From JACCXE01 sp963718605 (GTDB lineage: Bacteria > Actinomycetota > Acidimicrobiia > Acidimicrobiales > JACCXE01), in assembly GCA_963718605.1 (NCBI GenBank), contig OY970363.1, positions 558,001 through 622,000 on the forward strand: a stretch of 64,000 nucleotides of DNA, written 5' to 3'. The notes under the pieces were generated by a model. The model searched no databases and had not been told where the DNA came from. It worked only from the letters and a program-made list of their open reading frames with translations. Shown here piece after piece: positions 18,047 to 26,531 of this stretch (position 1 is the first letter of the stretch; each line of letters begins with the position of its first letter). Both the position numbers and the translations under genes were made by a program.

Positions 18047-18946
18047 ATGGTTTCCGAACTGTTCGACGCGGATGCGTGGGATGAAGTCCCCGGGTTCGAT
18101 TTCGACGACATCACCTATCACCGCGCCAAGCAACACGGCACCGTCCGCGTCGCGTTCAACCGGCCCGAGGTGCGCAACGCGTTCCGTCCCAAGACCGTCG
18201 ACGAGTTGTACAACGCGCTCGAGCACGCCCGGCAAAGCACCGACGTCGGCTGCGTAATTCTCACCGGCAACGGCCCGTCCCCCAAAGACGGAGGATGGGC
18301 GTTCTGTTCGGGCGGCGACCAACGCATCCGGGGCCGGGACGGTTACAAGTACGCCGACGGTGACACCGCGGACACCGTCGACCCGGGTCGGCTCGGTCGG
18401 CTGCACATCCTCGAAGTGCAACGTCTCATTCGCTTCATGCCCAAGATCGTGTTGTGCGTGGTGCCCGGTTGGGCCGCGGGCGGCGGACACAGCCTGCACG
18501 TCGTGGCGGACCTGACGATCGCGAGCCGCGAGCATGCGCGGTTCAAGCAGACCGACGCCGACGTCGGCTCGTTCGATGGCGGGTACGGCTCGGCCTACCT
18601 GGCGCGGCAGGTCGGACAGAAGTTTGCCCGCGAGATCTTCTTCCTCGGCCAGGAGTACACCGCCGAGGAGATGTTCCAGATGGGCGCTGTGAACCGGGTG
18701 GTGGCGCACGCCGAACTCGAACAGGTCGCGCTCGAGTGGGGCGCGCTGATCAACGGCAAGAGCCCGACCGCGCAGCGCATGTTGAAGTACTCGTTCAACC
18801 TCATCGACGACGGACTAGTCGGCCAACAGGTCTTGCTCGGTGAGACGACGCGCCTGGCATACATGACCGAAGAAGCCACCGAGGGGCGCGACGCGTTCCT
18901 GGAGAAGCGCCCGCCCGACTTCTCGCCGTATCCCTGGCGGTACTAA
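18047..18946 (+). CDS. menB: 1,4-dihydroxy-2-naphthoyl-CoA synthase
   Basis: 299 residues of the crotonase fold. It closes the second ring of menaquinone from o-succinylbenzoyl-CoA. MenB-specific segments are conserved: FNRPEVRNAFRPKTVDEL, LTGNGPSPKDGGWAFCSGGD (oxyanion loop), VPGWAAGGGHSLHVVADLT, FKQTDADVGSFDGGYGSAYL (catalytic Asp/Tyr region) and the C-terminal EGRDAFLEKRPPDFS. The N-terminal extension and wording resemble actinobacterial MenB closely. The ATG at 18047 is preferred over upstream in-frame codons, which overlap the hydrolase. No other men genes lie nearby. The 3' end faces the ABC-2 permease remnant, 16 bases away. Confidence 0.97.
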   Translation: MVSELFDADAWDEVPGFDFDDITYHRAKQHGTVRVAFNRPEVRNAFRPKTVDELYNALEHARQSTDVGCVILTGNGPSPKDGGWAFCSGGDQRIRGRDGYKYADGDTADTVDPGRLGRLHILEVQRLIRFMPKIVLCVVPGWAAGGGHSLHVVADLTIASREHARFKQTDADVGSFDGGYGSAYLARQVGQKFAREIFFLGQEYTAEEMFQMGAVNRVVAHAELEQVALEWGALINGKSPTAQRMLKYSFNLIDDGLVGQQVLLGETTRLAYMTEEATEGRDAFLEKRPPDFSPYPWRY

Positions 18947-18962
18947 CTCACGCCATAGGAAG

Positions 18963-19746
18963 TCACGGCGTGAGCACGCGCACCATGCGCCGCGTCGCGA
19001 TCCGCACGCCGATCGCACCCATCGCCACCAGATAGAAGGCGTGGCCGAAGGCGGCGGGCCCGACTCGTCCGAATGACAGGTCGCGCATCGAGCGCGACAC
19101 CCTGGTACAGCGGCGTGCACCGCACCACCACGGCCAACCACGTCGGGTAGCGCGCGAGGTCGAAGAACACACCCGAAAACAAGAAACTCGGAATCAGCAC
19201 GACGTTGATGAAGTCGAAGTCGTAGTACGACCGCATGTACGACGCGCCGCCCGCGCCGGCCCCTGCGAACGCCCAGCACACCAGCGCGGCGCTAGGGAGC
19301 AACAGCACGCCGAGCCACGAGTGGACGAGACCCATGACCGCCATCGTCACGAGGAAGAAGGCGGCGTAGAGGACGCCGCGTAAGACGGCAAAGGCGACCT
19401 CGCCCCGCACGATGTCAACGGGTTCGAGCGGCGTGGCGAGCATGCAATCGAACACCTTCCAGTACTTCAGCTTGATGAAGAACATGATCGTGGTGTCGAA
19501 GACGGCGCCGTTCATCGCCGCGGTGGCCATTAGGCCGGGCGCGACGAAGTCGCGGTAGGACACCAGTTGGCCGCCGGGCCCGCTGACCTTGCCGACCAGG
19601 TCACCCACGCCCACGCCGATCGACAGCAGGAAGAACACCGGCTCGGCGAACCCGACCGCAAAGATGAGCCAGAAACGCCGATAGACGAGGGCGTTGCGTT
19701 CGAGCACGCGCATCGGCCCGCTCGGCAGGACCATGGTGGCCCTCAT
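18963..19746 (-). pseudogene. ABC-2 permease of a NodJ-like exporter, broken by a one-base frameshift
   Basis: From the ATG at 19746 the protein reads as an ABC-2 permease (LERNALVYRRFWLIFAVGFAEPVFF, six hydrophobic segments, PSFLFSGVFFDLARYP, CTPLYQGVAL). After GVAL the frame turns into arginine-rich nonsense. One frame over, the expected ending follows: MRDLSFG, FGHAFYLVAMGAIGVRIATRR and a stop at 18963. Removing one base near 19089 (in GCGCTCGATGCG on the coding strand) restores a normal 260-residue permease. It overlaps the first permease by four bases. This is either a fresh mutation or an uncorrected sequencing indel; everything else in the gene is intact. Confidence 0.8.
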
Positions 19747-20525
19747 GGCGCGAGCCGCCGAGAGAAGGTGGTGCGGGCGAGGAACACACCGACGGCGGCA
19801 AGCGCGCTCAACACCGCGACGTGTACCGCGAGCGGTCCCGCGCCGGGGCTGCGGCCGGTGGTGGCCGCCCGTAAAAGTTCGACGCCGTGGTACAGCGGCG
19901 ACAGCGGCACGAGGTGACGCGCCCACGCCGGCAGGCTGGCGATCGGAAAGAACGTGCCCGAGAACAGGAACAGCGGCATCACACCGACGCGCATGATCAC
20001 GGGGAACGATCGGTCGGAGTCGGTGAACGTCGACCATGCGGCCACCGGCGCGGCCACCGCGACGACCAACAGCACGGCCAACAGCGGGCTCAGCACCGCC
20101 CACCACGAGCCGATCGCGCCGAGCAGCACGGCCACGAGCAGGAAGGCGATCGTCGTGACCGCGGAACGGATGGCTTCCCAGGCGAGGTGACCGGCGAGCA
20201 CGTCCGAGGTGCCGAGCGGGCTCGCGATCATCGCGTGGTAGCGCTTGTCCCACTTCGTGCCACCCATCACCCACCACAACGAGTCCCCTACCGCGAGCTG
20301 CACGATGTTGGCGGCGAGCAAACCGGGCGCGACGAACCGCAAATATGAAAGGCCGTGGAGCGCGGCGGTAGACCGGTCGTCGACGTAGCCGCCGACGCCG
20401 ACGCCCATCGCGACGAGGAACAGCAAGGGCGCGACGAACGCGCTGAATGCGATGCCGTGCCAGAGGCGGGCCATGATGCGCGCCTCGCGCTCGACGAGGC
20501 GGCCGACGCGTGCGACCGCGGTCAT
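19743..20525 (-). CDS. ABC-2 type transporter permease (first of two)
   Basis: 260 residues, six membrane segments and the ABC-2 family patterns FVAPLLFLVAMGVGVGG, YLRFVAPGLLAANIVQ, YHAMIASPLGTSDVLAGHL (coupling helix region) and LFLFSGTFFPIASLPAW. It pairs with the second permease, encoded by the next gene, and the ATPase encoded upstream; all three overlap by four bases. Homologues (NodJ, DrrB types) export lipo-oligosaccharides or drugs; the cargo here is unknown. Confidence 0.92.
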   Translation of the reverse strand: MTAVARVGRLVEREARIMARLWHGIAFSAFVAPLLFLVAMGVGVGGYVDDRSTAALHGLSYLRFVAPGLLAANIVQLAVGDSLWWVMGGTKWDKRYHAMIASPLGTSDVLAGHLAWEAIRSAVTTIAFLLVAVLLGAIGSWWAVLSPLLAVLLVVAVAAPVAAWSTFTDSDRSFPVIMRVGVMPLFLFSGTFFPIASLPAWARHLVPLSPLYHGVELLRAATTGRSPGAGPLAVHVAVLSALAAVGVFLARTTFSRRLAP

Positions 20526-21442
20526 TCGAGCGCCCGGCCCGTCAACACGAGGAAAACGTCTTCGAGGGTGCTGCGCCGCACGAGGGCCGATTCGATGTTC
20601 ACGCCCCGCGAGGCGAGCGCGTGCACCGTGGCGTCGCCGTCCGACGTGTAGAGCACGATCCGGTCGGTGAGGCGTTCGACCCGATCGGCCGCACCGTCGA
20701 CGCGCTCGAACGCGTAGTGCTGGTCGGCGGGGTCCAGGAAGCGCAACTCCACTACTTCACGCGTCGTGTAGCGCTTAATCAGTTCGCGCGGCGACCCTTC
20801 CGCCGCGATCTCGCCGCCGTTGACAATCACGAGCCGATCGCACAGCTGCTCGGCTTCGTCCATGTAGTGGCTCGTCAACACGATCGTCACGCCTCGACGC
20901 TTGAGTTGGTAGAGCCGTTCCCAGAGCAGGTGCCGCGCTTGTGGGTCGAGGCCGGTGGTCGGCTCGTCGAGCAAGAGCAGTTCGGGCTCGTTGATCAGTC
21001 CACGGGCCACGGCCAGGCGCCGCTTCATGCCACCCGACAGCGGGTCCACCTTGTCGCCGGCGCGGTCGGTGAGTTCGAAGAACTGCAAGAGCTCCGTGGC
21101 CCGTTCGCGGATCACCGCGCGCGGCAGGCCGAAGTAGCGGCCATAGATCATCAAGTTGTCCCAGACGCTCAGCTCGAGATCGAGATTGTCTTCCTGGGGC
21201 ACGGAACCGAGGCGGCCTCGGATCTCGGGTCCATGCGTCGCCGGGTCTAGGCCGAGCACGCGCAACTCACCCGAGGTGCGCGGCGACGTGCACACGATCA
21301 TCCGCATGGTCGAGCTCTTGCCGGCGCCGTTCGGGCCCAGCAGGCCGAACGTCTCCCCCGCCTCGACGTGGAAGTCGATGGCGTCAACGGCGACCACGTT
21401 CTCGAACCGCTTCGTCAATTGTGTGGCTTCAACGAGCGGCAT
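20522..21442 (-). CDS. ABC transporter ATP-binding protein (NodI/DrrA type)
   Basis: 306 residues: Walker A GLLGPNGAGKSST, signature PLSGGMKRRLAVARGL, Walker B LLLLDEPTTGLDPQARH and switch His in VLTSHYMDEAEQLCDR. The C-terminal 80 residues form the extra domain of the NodI/DrrA group (YTTREVVELRF, LASRGVNIESALVRRSTLEDVFLVLTG). It energises the two ABC-2 permeases encoded downstream, and its stop overlaps the start of the first. Because the second permease gene is frameshifted, the exporter may be inactive unless the shift is a sequence error. Confidence 0.95.
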   Translation of the reverse strand: MPLVEATQLTKRFENVVAVDAIDFHVEAGETFGLLGPNGAGKSSTMRMIVCTSPRTSGELRVLGLDPATHGPEIRGRLGSVPQEDNLDLELSVWDNLMIYGRYFGLPRAVIRERATELLQFFELTDRAGDKVDPLSGGMKRRLAVARGLINEPELLLLDEPTTGLDPQARHLLWERLYQLKRRGVTIVLTSHYMDEAEQLCDRLVIVNGGEIAAEGSPRELIKRYTTREVVELRFLDPADQHYAFERVDGAADRVERLTDRIVLYTSDGDATVHALASRGVNIESALVRRSTLEDVFLVLTGRALE

Positions 21443-21484
21443 GGTCGGCGACGCTATGCCGGGGCAGCCGCCGCCACGAGTGGT

Positions 21485-21880
21485 TTACACGAGCGCGGTC
21501 ACCGGCATACGCGATAGCGAACGGACGATTTCGTCGGCGGCATCGTGGACGACGTCGAAGTAGCGCTGTCGCCGGTGCTCAGTCCATAGGTCGAAGTGCG
21601 GAGAATCCGGAACGATCCGTAGCTCGCTGCTGTGACTCGACCACTCGACCAGCCGCACGTTCACGCGCGCGGGCAGCACGAGTTTCCGCAGCTGCACGAC
21701 CGCGGGCGCGTGGAGCGACGCGGCGAAGCCGTCGTGCCCGGCGACAAACGGACCGCTGAGGTTGAGCGCTCCGATATTCGGCCACCCGGCGGCCAACAGG
21801 TCGGCGAGCGAGCAGTCGATGCGACGCACGACCACGTCGTGCTCCCAGTGGGTTGGCAACTTCACGAGTTCGCTCGGCAT
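21485..21880 (-). CDS. Conserved hypothetical protein
   Basis: 131 residues, soluble, no signal peptide. The start at 21880 is chosen because GGGGAG lies 6 bases before it; the ATG at 21886 would sit directly against that site. Alternating strands (HDVVVRRIDCSLADLL, VNVRLVEWSSHSSELRIVP) and a last amphipathic helix (HDAADEIVRSLSRM) resemble a START/SRPBCC-like beta-grip, but I do not recognise the family with confidence. It lies between the ABC-2 exporter and the divergent polymerase gene. Confidence 0.65.
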   Translation of the reverse strand: MPSELVKLPTHWEHDVVVRRIDCSLADLLAAGWPNIGALNLSGPFVAGHDGFAASLHAPAVVQLRKLVLPARVNVRLVEWSSHSSELRIVPDSPHFDLWTEHRRQRYFDVVHDAADEIVRSLSRMPVTALV

Positions 21881-21967
21881 CAGCATCTCCCCGCATGGTC
21901 GGCTTCGCGTCTCTTCAGGTCAACTACCTGCGAGGTAACGAAATTCCCTAGAGCTAGCGTTTCGCGC

Positions 21968-22930
21968 GTGCCTGCGAAGCCGGAGGAGATCCGCGACGGG
22001 GTCCCGCTCACCAACCTCGATCAGCCGCTGTTCGACGGCGCCGGAGCGACCAAGCGCGACCTAGTCGACTACCTCGACGGCATCGCCGATCGCATGGTGC
22101 CTGCGCTTGCCGATCGTCCACTGTCGGTGATCCGGGTACACCGCGGCGACGCTCCGTTCATGCAGAAGAACGTGCCACGCTACGCGCCCGAGTGGATCCG
22201 CACCGTGACCTACTGGGCCGAGACGTCCAAACGCGACGTGGCCTACGCCCTGTGCAATGACCGCCGCACGTTGTTGTGGTTCGCGAACCAGCGTGCGGTG
22301 GAGTACCACCCGGCGTTGGTTCGCGTCGGCGCAGAGACCGAACTGACACATCTCGTGCTCGACCTCGATCCGCCCGAGGCCGGCGGCTTCAAGGCCGCGG
22401 TCGACGCGGCGCACGCGGTGCGAGCCACGCTCGACGACGTCGCGCTGGCGGGCGCCGTGAAGACGAGCGGCGCGAAAGGGCTGCACATCTATGTTCCTGT
22501 CGCGTCCGGCACCTCGATCGCAGACGCCGCGGCCGCGACGCGGGCAATCGCGGAGCGCACCGCGCGGCGCGAGCCATCGATCGCCACCACCGCGTTCATG
22601 AAAGAGGACCGTGGCGACAAAGTCTTCGTCGACGCGACACGCGTCGGCGGCGCCACGGTCGCCGCCCCGTACAGCCCGCGCGCTCGGCCGGGCGTCCCCG
22701 TGTCCTGGCCGTTCTCATGGGACATCCTCGACACGATCGTCCCGTCCGACTTCACGATCCTGACCGCGCTCGACCTACTGGCCGGCGCCGACCCATGGGA
22801 CGACGCACAACCGGCGCCGCAGATACTGCCGCCCGACCTGGTCGATGAGGGGCTCGCCATTCCCGCCGGGCGGGTGGAGGCGATGCACGAGGGCAAGCGT
22901 CGAGCGAAGGCGCGCAAAGACGCTGGGTAG
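21968..22930 (+). CDS. LigD-type primase-polymerase domain protein
   Basis: 320 residues from the GTG at 21968. This is the stand-alone polymerase domain (AEP superfamily) of bacterial non-homologous end joining. Visible motifs are DRPLSVIRVHRGD, HLVLDLDPPEAG with the catalytic D-x-D, KTSGAKGLHIYVPV with the catalytic His, and DATRVGGATVAAPYSPRARPG for triphosphate and primer contacts. It adds nucleotides, often ribonucleotides, at broken ends. No Ku or ligase gene lies in the window. The long in-frame extension upstream to 21632 overlaps the opposite gene and is not used. Its TAG stop is the first three bases of a KstR-like palindrome. Confidence 0.9.
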   Translation: MPAKPEEIRDGVPLTNLDQPLFDGAGATKRDLVDYLDGIADRMVPALADRPLSVIRVHRGDAPFMQKNVPRYAPEWIRTVTYWAETSKRDVAYALCNDRRTLLWFANQRAVEYHPALVRVGAETELTHLVLDLDPPEAGGFKAAVDAAHAVRATLDDVALAGAVKTSGAKGLHIYVPVASGTSIADAAAATRAIAERTARREPSIATTAFMKEDRGDKVFVDATRVGGATVAAPYSPRARPGVPVSWPFSWDILDTIVPSDFTILTALDLLAGADPWDDAQPAPQILPPDLVDEGLAIPAGRVEAMHEGKRRAKARKDAG

Positions 22931-22941
22931 AACAGGTTCTA
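22928..22941. promoter_or_regulatory. KstR-like palindromic operator
   Basis: TAGAACAGGTTCTA: perfect six-base arms around AG. It matches the published TNNAACNNGTTNNA consensus of KstR, the TetR-family repressor of steroid catabolism in mycolic-acid actinobacteria. It overlaps the stop codon of the polymerase gene and ends 10 bases before the amidohydrolase ATG, a repressing position. The match is visible; control by a KstR orthologue is inference. Confidence 0.6.
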
Positions 22942-22951
22942 TTCTTTTCGG

Positions 22952-24148
22952 ATGGACCCTGAAATGGAACTCGGCCACCCAGTCTTCGACGCCGACAACC
23001 ACTACTACGAGGCGCTCGACGCGTTCACCCGTCACCTGCCCGCCGGCATGGGTCCTCGCTGCGTGCAGTGGGCCACGATCGAAGGCAAGCAGTACCACGT
23101 GGTCGGCGGCAAGGTCAGCCGTGCGGTCGCCAACGCAACCTTCAACCCGATCTCGAAGCCGGGCTGCCTGAGCGAGTACTTCCGCGGCAACCCGAACAAC
23201 GTCGACGTGCTGGCGCTGTTGAAAGACAGCGAGCCGATCCGTCCCGAGTACCTCAATCCCGTCGACCGCACGCGGGTGCTGGACGCGCAGGGCCTCGCTG
23301 GGTGCTTCATGTACCCGACGCTCGGCATGCTCTACGAAGAGATCCTCAAGGACGACCCCGAGGCCGTGACGATCACCTTCCGCGCGTTCAACCGGTGGTT
23401 GGCCGAGGATTGGGGACTGAACCACCACGACCGTATTTACAACGCGCCGTACCTGACGCTGGCCGATGTCGACTGGGCCGTCGAGGAACTCGAGTGGGCG
23501 CTGGCGAACGGCGCGCGGCTCATCGTGATGCGCACCGCGGCGCCGACCACCGCACTCGGCCGGAAGAACCCGTTCGACGAAATGTTCGACCCGTTCTGGG
23601 CGCGGGTGAACGAAGCCGGCGTCACGGTTGTTGTGCACGCGGGCGACAGCGGCCTGTCCTCCAACGGTTACGCGGTCGACGGATTCGCCGCGAATTTCAA
23701 AGGCGGTGGCTTGCGCCCGAGCGTGAAGAACTTCCACATCGAACAAGCGGTGCACGAGTACCTGTTGTCGATGGTGCTCGCGAATCACTTCGCGAAGTTC
23801 CCGAACCTGCGCGTGGCGTCGGTTGAGAACGGCGCCGAGTTCCTGCCGGACTTGTTCCGCAAGCTGCGCTCGCAAGCCAAGAAGATGCCCGGCTACTTCG
23901 CCGAAGATCCGGTGGACATCTTTCGTCGTCACGTGTGGGTGAACCCGTTCTGGGAGGACGACTTGGAGACGGTGGTCGACCAGATGGGCGCCGACCGCGT
24001 GATCTTCGGGTCGGACTGGCCCCACATCGAGGCGCTGCCTCACCCGCTCGACTACGTGCCCGAGACCAAGCCGTTGAGCGACGGCGACCGCCGTCGCCGC
24101 GTGCTGCACGACAACGCGATCGAACTGGCAACGCTCCGACCGCGCTGA
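22952..24148 (+). CDS. Amidohydrolase-family protein (ACMSD-like TIM barrel)
   Basis: 398 residues. Features of amidohydrolase-2 enzymes are present: HPVFDADNHYYEALDAF at the first strand, VVVHAGDSGLSSNGY, LLSMVLANHFAKFPNLRVASVENGAEFLP and the terminal VIFGSDWPHIEALPHP with the metal-ligand Asp. The usual D-x-H-x-H appears as DADNHYYE, as in many actinobacterial members implicated in aromatic or steroid ring degradation; decarboxylation or ring hydrolysis are the likely reactions. It is a single-gene unit behind the KstR-like site. It starts with ATG at 22952 and lacks a clear ribosome-binding site. Confidence 0.87.
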   Translation: MDPEMELGHPVFDADNHYYEALDAFTRHLPAGMGPRCVQWATIEGKQYHVVGGKVSRAVANATFNPISKPGCLSEYFRGNPNNVDVLALLKDSEPIRPEYLNPVDRTRVLDAQGLAGCFMYPTLGMLYEEILKDDPEAVTITFRAFNRWLAEDWGLNHHDRIYNAPYLTLADVDWAVEELEWALANGARLIVMRTAAPTTALGRKNPFDEMFDPFWARVNEAGVTVVVHAGDSGLSSNGYAVDGFAANFKGGGLRPSVKNFHIEQAVHEYLLSMVLANHFAKFPNLRVASVENGAEFLPDLFRKLRSQAKKMPGYFAEDPVDIFRRHVWVNPFWEDDLETVVDQMGADRVIFGSDWPHIEALPHPLDYVPETKPLSDGDRRRRVLHDNAIELATLRPR

Positions 24149-24161
24149 GCTGCCCCGGGCG

Positions 24162-25853
24162 TTAGCGGTGGTGCAGCGCGGCCTCGAAGTCACCGCTCGT
24201 GATGCCTTCGCGGGAACGACTCTTGCCGTCGCGCCGCACGAGCGACTCCAGCGCCGCCTGTTGCAGCAGCGCCTTCAGGTCGGCGCCGCTGTAGCCGTCG
24301 GTCTGCAGGGCGATGTCTTCGAGGTCCACGCCGTACAGCGGCATCGGCTCGGCCATGAGTTTCAACAGCGCGAGGCGTTGTTCCACATCGGGCAACGGCA
24401 CCTCGATCGTGCGCGACAGCCGTCCGCCTCGCCGCAGCGCCGGATCCACCCCGCGAATCCGGTTGGTGGCGCCGACCACGAATACGCCGGGCGACGAACT
24501 CACGCCGTCCATCTCCAGTAGCAGCTGGTCGAGTTGGCGGTCGTAGGCGGTCTGCTTGCCGCGAGTGGCACCGATGGCGTCGATCTCGTCGATGAAGATC
24601 ATCGACGGCGCGTTGGCCCGCGCCCGCCGGAACAAGCTCGCCACCGCGCGCTCGCTGTCGCCGATCCACCGGCTCGTCAGATCCGCGGCCGTGACCGGAT
24701 AGAAGGAACACGCGGACTCAGCGGCGAGCACCTTCGCAATGGTGGTCTTGCCGGTTCCCGGCGGACCGGTGAGGAGCAGACCACTGGGCGGGTCCACACC
24801 GAGGCGTTCGCAGCTCGACGGATCCTCAATCAGCCGCTGGATCTGTCGGAGCTCGCTGTGCACGTGGCGGTCCAGCACGAGGCGATGCCACGACCAGCGA
24901 TCGACGGTGGGCCGATCCTTCCCGCCGCGCTCGTCGATCGCCTCGAGCATGTGATCGGTTGAGATCTGCACCACCTTCTTCGTGCCGGCGGCCTCGCGCA
25001 TGGCGTCGAGCGCCGCGAGCTCGACTGCCTGCACGATCGTCGCCGGGGTCTGGCCCGCGGTCCGGCGCGCGATGACGTCGAAGTCAAAGTCTTTGCGAAC
25101 GGGCCGGTCGCGCAACGCCGCCTCAAGTACCGCCACCCGTCCCGCGCTGTCGGGCACGTCCATGCGCACGTGATGGTCGAAGCGGCCGGCGCGCATCACC
25201 GCGGGGTCGAGCGCATCCAACTCGTTGGTGGTCGCCACCACGACCAGCCGAGGCTCGGACCGCCACTCTTCAAGGCTTTGCAGCAACTGCGCTAACACCG
25301 AACTGGCATTTCCTTCGGGCTGGTCAGAGCGGGCCCCCGCGACCGCGTCGAACTCGTCGAACACCAGCACGCACGGCAGGTGACGGGCCGCGGTTGCGAA
25401 GGCGAGCTCCACCCGGCGCGGGCCGTCGCCGACCGTCCGCGTGACCAGGTCGCCCGTATCAACGTCGATCAGGTTGCACCCAAACTCGCCGGCGATGGCT
25501 TGGGCGAACAGCGACTTGCCCGTTCCCGGTGGGCCGTGCAGCAACACGCCGTTCCAGTGGACGCGGTAGGACTTCGCTCGTTCGGGATCGGTCAGTACGA
25601 GCCCGAGCGTGTTCCGCAGATCGGCCTTGACGAGGTCCATGCCGCCGAGGCTCTCGAACTTCGGAAGCCGGTCAGGCGGGACCACCACCAGCGCACCCGA
25701 ATCGACGGAGGGTTCATCGCGTCGCGCCACGCCGGAATCGCGTTGCGTTCGAACGGAAGGAGGCGACGCGGTGGGCTCGCGTCGGGCCAACGACAAAACG
25801 AGCGCCGCAACGGCGACGCCCGCAATGAGCCCGATGATGATGTCGACGACCAT
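24162..25853 (-). CDS. Membrane-anchored double AAA+ ATPase (Cdc48-like)
   Basis: 563 residues. An N-terminal membrane helix (IIIGLIAGVAVAALVLSLA) is followed by two AAA+ modules. The first has Walker A HGPPGTGKSLF (107-114) and Walker B VLVFDEFDAV (about 163-171). The second has Walker A TGPPGTGKTTI (363-370) and Walker B MIFIDEIDAIGATR. Arginine-finger segments VMRAGRFDHHVRMDVPD and ALRRGGRLSRTIEVPLPD are both present, so both rings should be active. Actinobacterial relatives are Cdc48/VCP-like unfoldases. With no N-domain, substrate choice probably relies on the membrane anchor. It is divergent from the GlsB-like gene by 51 bases. Confidence 0.92.
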   Translation of the reverse strand: MVVDIIIGLIAGVAVAALVLSLARREPTASPPSVRTQRDSGVARRDEPSVDSGALVVVPPDRLPKFESLGGMDLVKADLRNTLGLVLTDPERAKSYRVHWNGVLLHGPPGTGKSLFAQAIAGEFGCNLIDVDTGDLVTRTVGDGPRRVELAFATAARHLPCVLVFDEFDAVAGARSDQPEGNASSVLAQLLQSLEEWRSEPRLVVVATTNELDALDPAVMRAGRFDHHVRMDVPDSAGRVAVLEAALRDRPVRKDFDFDVIARRTAGQTPATIVQAVELAALDAMREAAGTKKVVQISTDHMLEAIDERGGKDRPTVDRWSWHRLVLDRHVHSELRQIQRLIEDPSSCERLGVDPPSGLLLTGPPGTGKTTIAKVLAAESACSFYPVTAADLTSRWIGDSERAVASLFRRARANAPSMIFIDEIDAIGATRGKQTAYDRQLDQLLLEMDGVSSSPGVFVVGATNRIRGVDPALRRGGRLSRTIEVPLPDVEQRLALLKLMAEPMPLYGVDLEDIALQTDGYSGADLKALLQQAALESLVRRDGKSRSREGITSGDFEAALHHR

Positions 25854-25904
25854 CTCTCACCCGATTCTTAGCGCGCGGCTGTGCGAAACCGATCAGGGGT
25901 AACC

Positions 25905-26183
25905 GTGGGCATGGCCTCTTTCGTCATCACGCTCATCGTCATTGGACTCATCGCCGGTTTCCTCGCGCGCGCCATCGTCCCGGGCCGCGACCCGCTCGGC
26001 CTACTCGCCACGATCGTGCTCGGCATCGTCGGATCGTTCGTCGGTGGCTTTCTTGCCGACGTGCTGTTCCATAAGACCGCGAATGACGCGTCCGTGCACA
26101 CCGTCGGAATCATCGGCTCGACGCTCGGCGCGATTCTGTGCCTACTCGTGTATCGAATGGCGAACGGTCGGCGCGTCGTTTAA
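25905..26183 (+). CDS. GlsB/YeaQ/YmgE-family stress membrane protein
   Basis: 92 residues, three membrane helices with the glycine-rich family pattern LIVIGLIAGFLARAIVPGRDPLG, TIVLGIVGSFVGGFLADVLF and GIIGSTLGAILCLLVYR. Members are small transglycosylase-associated, stress-induced membrane proteins of unclear mechanism. The GTG at 25905 has AGGGG five bases upstream; the ATG at 25911 is the alternative. It is divergent from the AAA+ ATPase gene. The repeated 17-base element begins 15 bases after its stop. Confidence 0.9.
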   Translation: MGMASFVITLIVIGLIAGFLARAIVPGRDPLGLLATIVLGIVGSFVGGFLADVLFHKTANDASVHTVGIIGSTLGAILCLLVYRMANGRRVV

Positions 26184-26197
26184 CACCGTGAGAATCG

Positions 26198-26214
26198 GTC
26201 AGGAATCGAGAAGC
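26198..26214 (+). promoter_or_regulatory. 17-base repeated element, copy B (upstream of DUF1059-like gene)
   Basis: GTCAGGAATCGAGAAGC on the plus strand, ending exactly 32 bases before the ATG at 26247. It is identical to the copies at 4906 and 57852. This copy is intergenic, so coding constraint cannot explain its conservation. It is a probable AraC-family operator or promoter element. Confidence 0.7.
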
Positions 26215-26246
26215 TTCCCTAGGCGCGCACACGTACCGTCCTTCCC

Positions 26247-26483
26247 ATGAAGACAATGACCTGCAAGCAAATGGGCGGACCCTGCGACGTGCCGTTCGAG
26301 GGCAAGTCCGCGAACGACGTGATCAAGGCCCAGGACCAGCACCTTAAAGACGCGGTCGCCAACGGCGATGACACGCACGCCGACGCGTTGAAGGCCATGC
26401 AGGCCCGTTGGAAGAACCCGCTCAAAGGCATGGGCTGGTACCGGCAGACGAAGAAGGACTTCGCCGCGCTGCCCGAAAGCTGA
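26247..26483 (+). CDS. Small DUF1059-like protein
   Basis: 78 residues, soluble. The start MKTMTCKQMGGPCDVPFEG and the helix SANDVIKAQDQHLKDAVANGD resemble DUF1059 domains (C-x5-C near the N-terminus, a conserved H after a helix). The C-terminus WKNPLKGMGWYRQTKKDF is basic and aromatic. The function is unknown; the two cysteines might bind metal. Its 17-base upstream element, shared with the VOC gene beside araC and with the 155-residue gene at 57.8 kb, suggests common control. Confidence 0.8.
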   Translation: MKTMTCKQMGGPCDVPFEGKSANDVIKAQDQHLKDAVANGDDTHADALKAMQARWKNPLKGMGWYRQTKKDFAALPES

Positions 26484-26494
26484 CGCCGCAAAGC

Positions 26495-26514
26495 ACATCA
26501 AACCCAGTTGATGT
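26495..26514. promoter_or_regulatory. ArsR-type operator
   Basis: ACATCAA-ACCCAG-TTGATGT, a perfect 7-base inverted repeat with a 6-base spacer. It contains ATCAA-N6-TTGAT, the usual operator form of ArsR/SmtB repressors. It ends 17 bases before the ATG of the ArsR-fusion gene, so autorepression is expected. Confidence 0.75.
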
Positions 26515-26531
26515 ATTAAGGGAGCGGGCGT

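Noticed and set aside
21632..21967. Upstream extension of the polymerase-domain frame
   Set aside because: It overlaps the opposite hypothetical gene and has no similarity to LigD; the GTG at 21968 fits the domain start.
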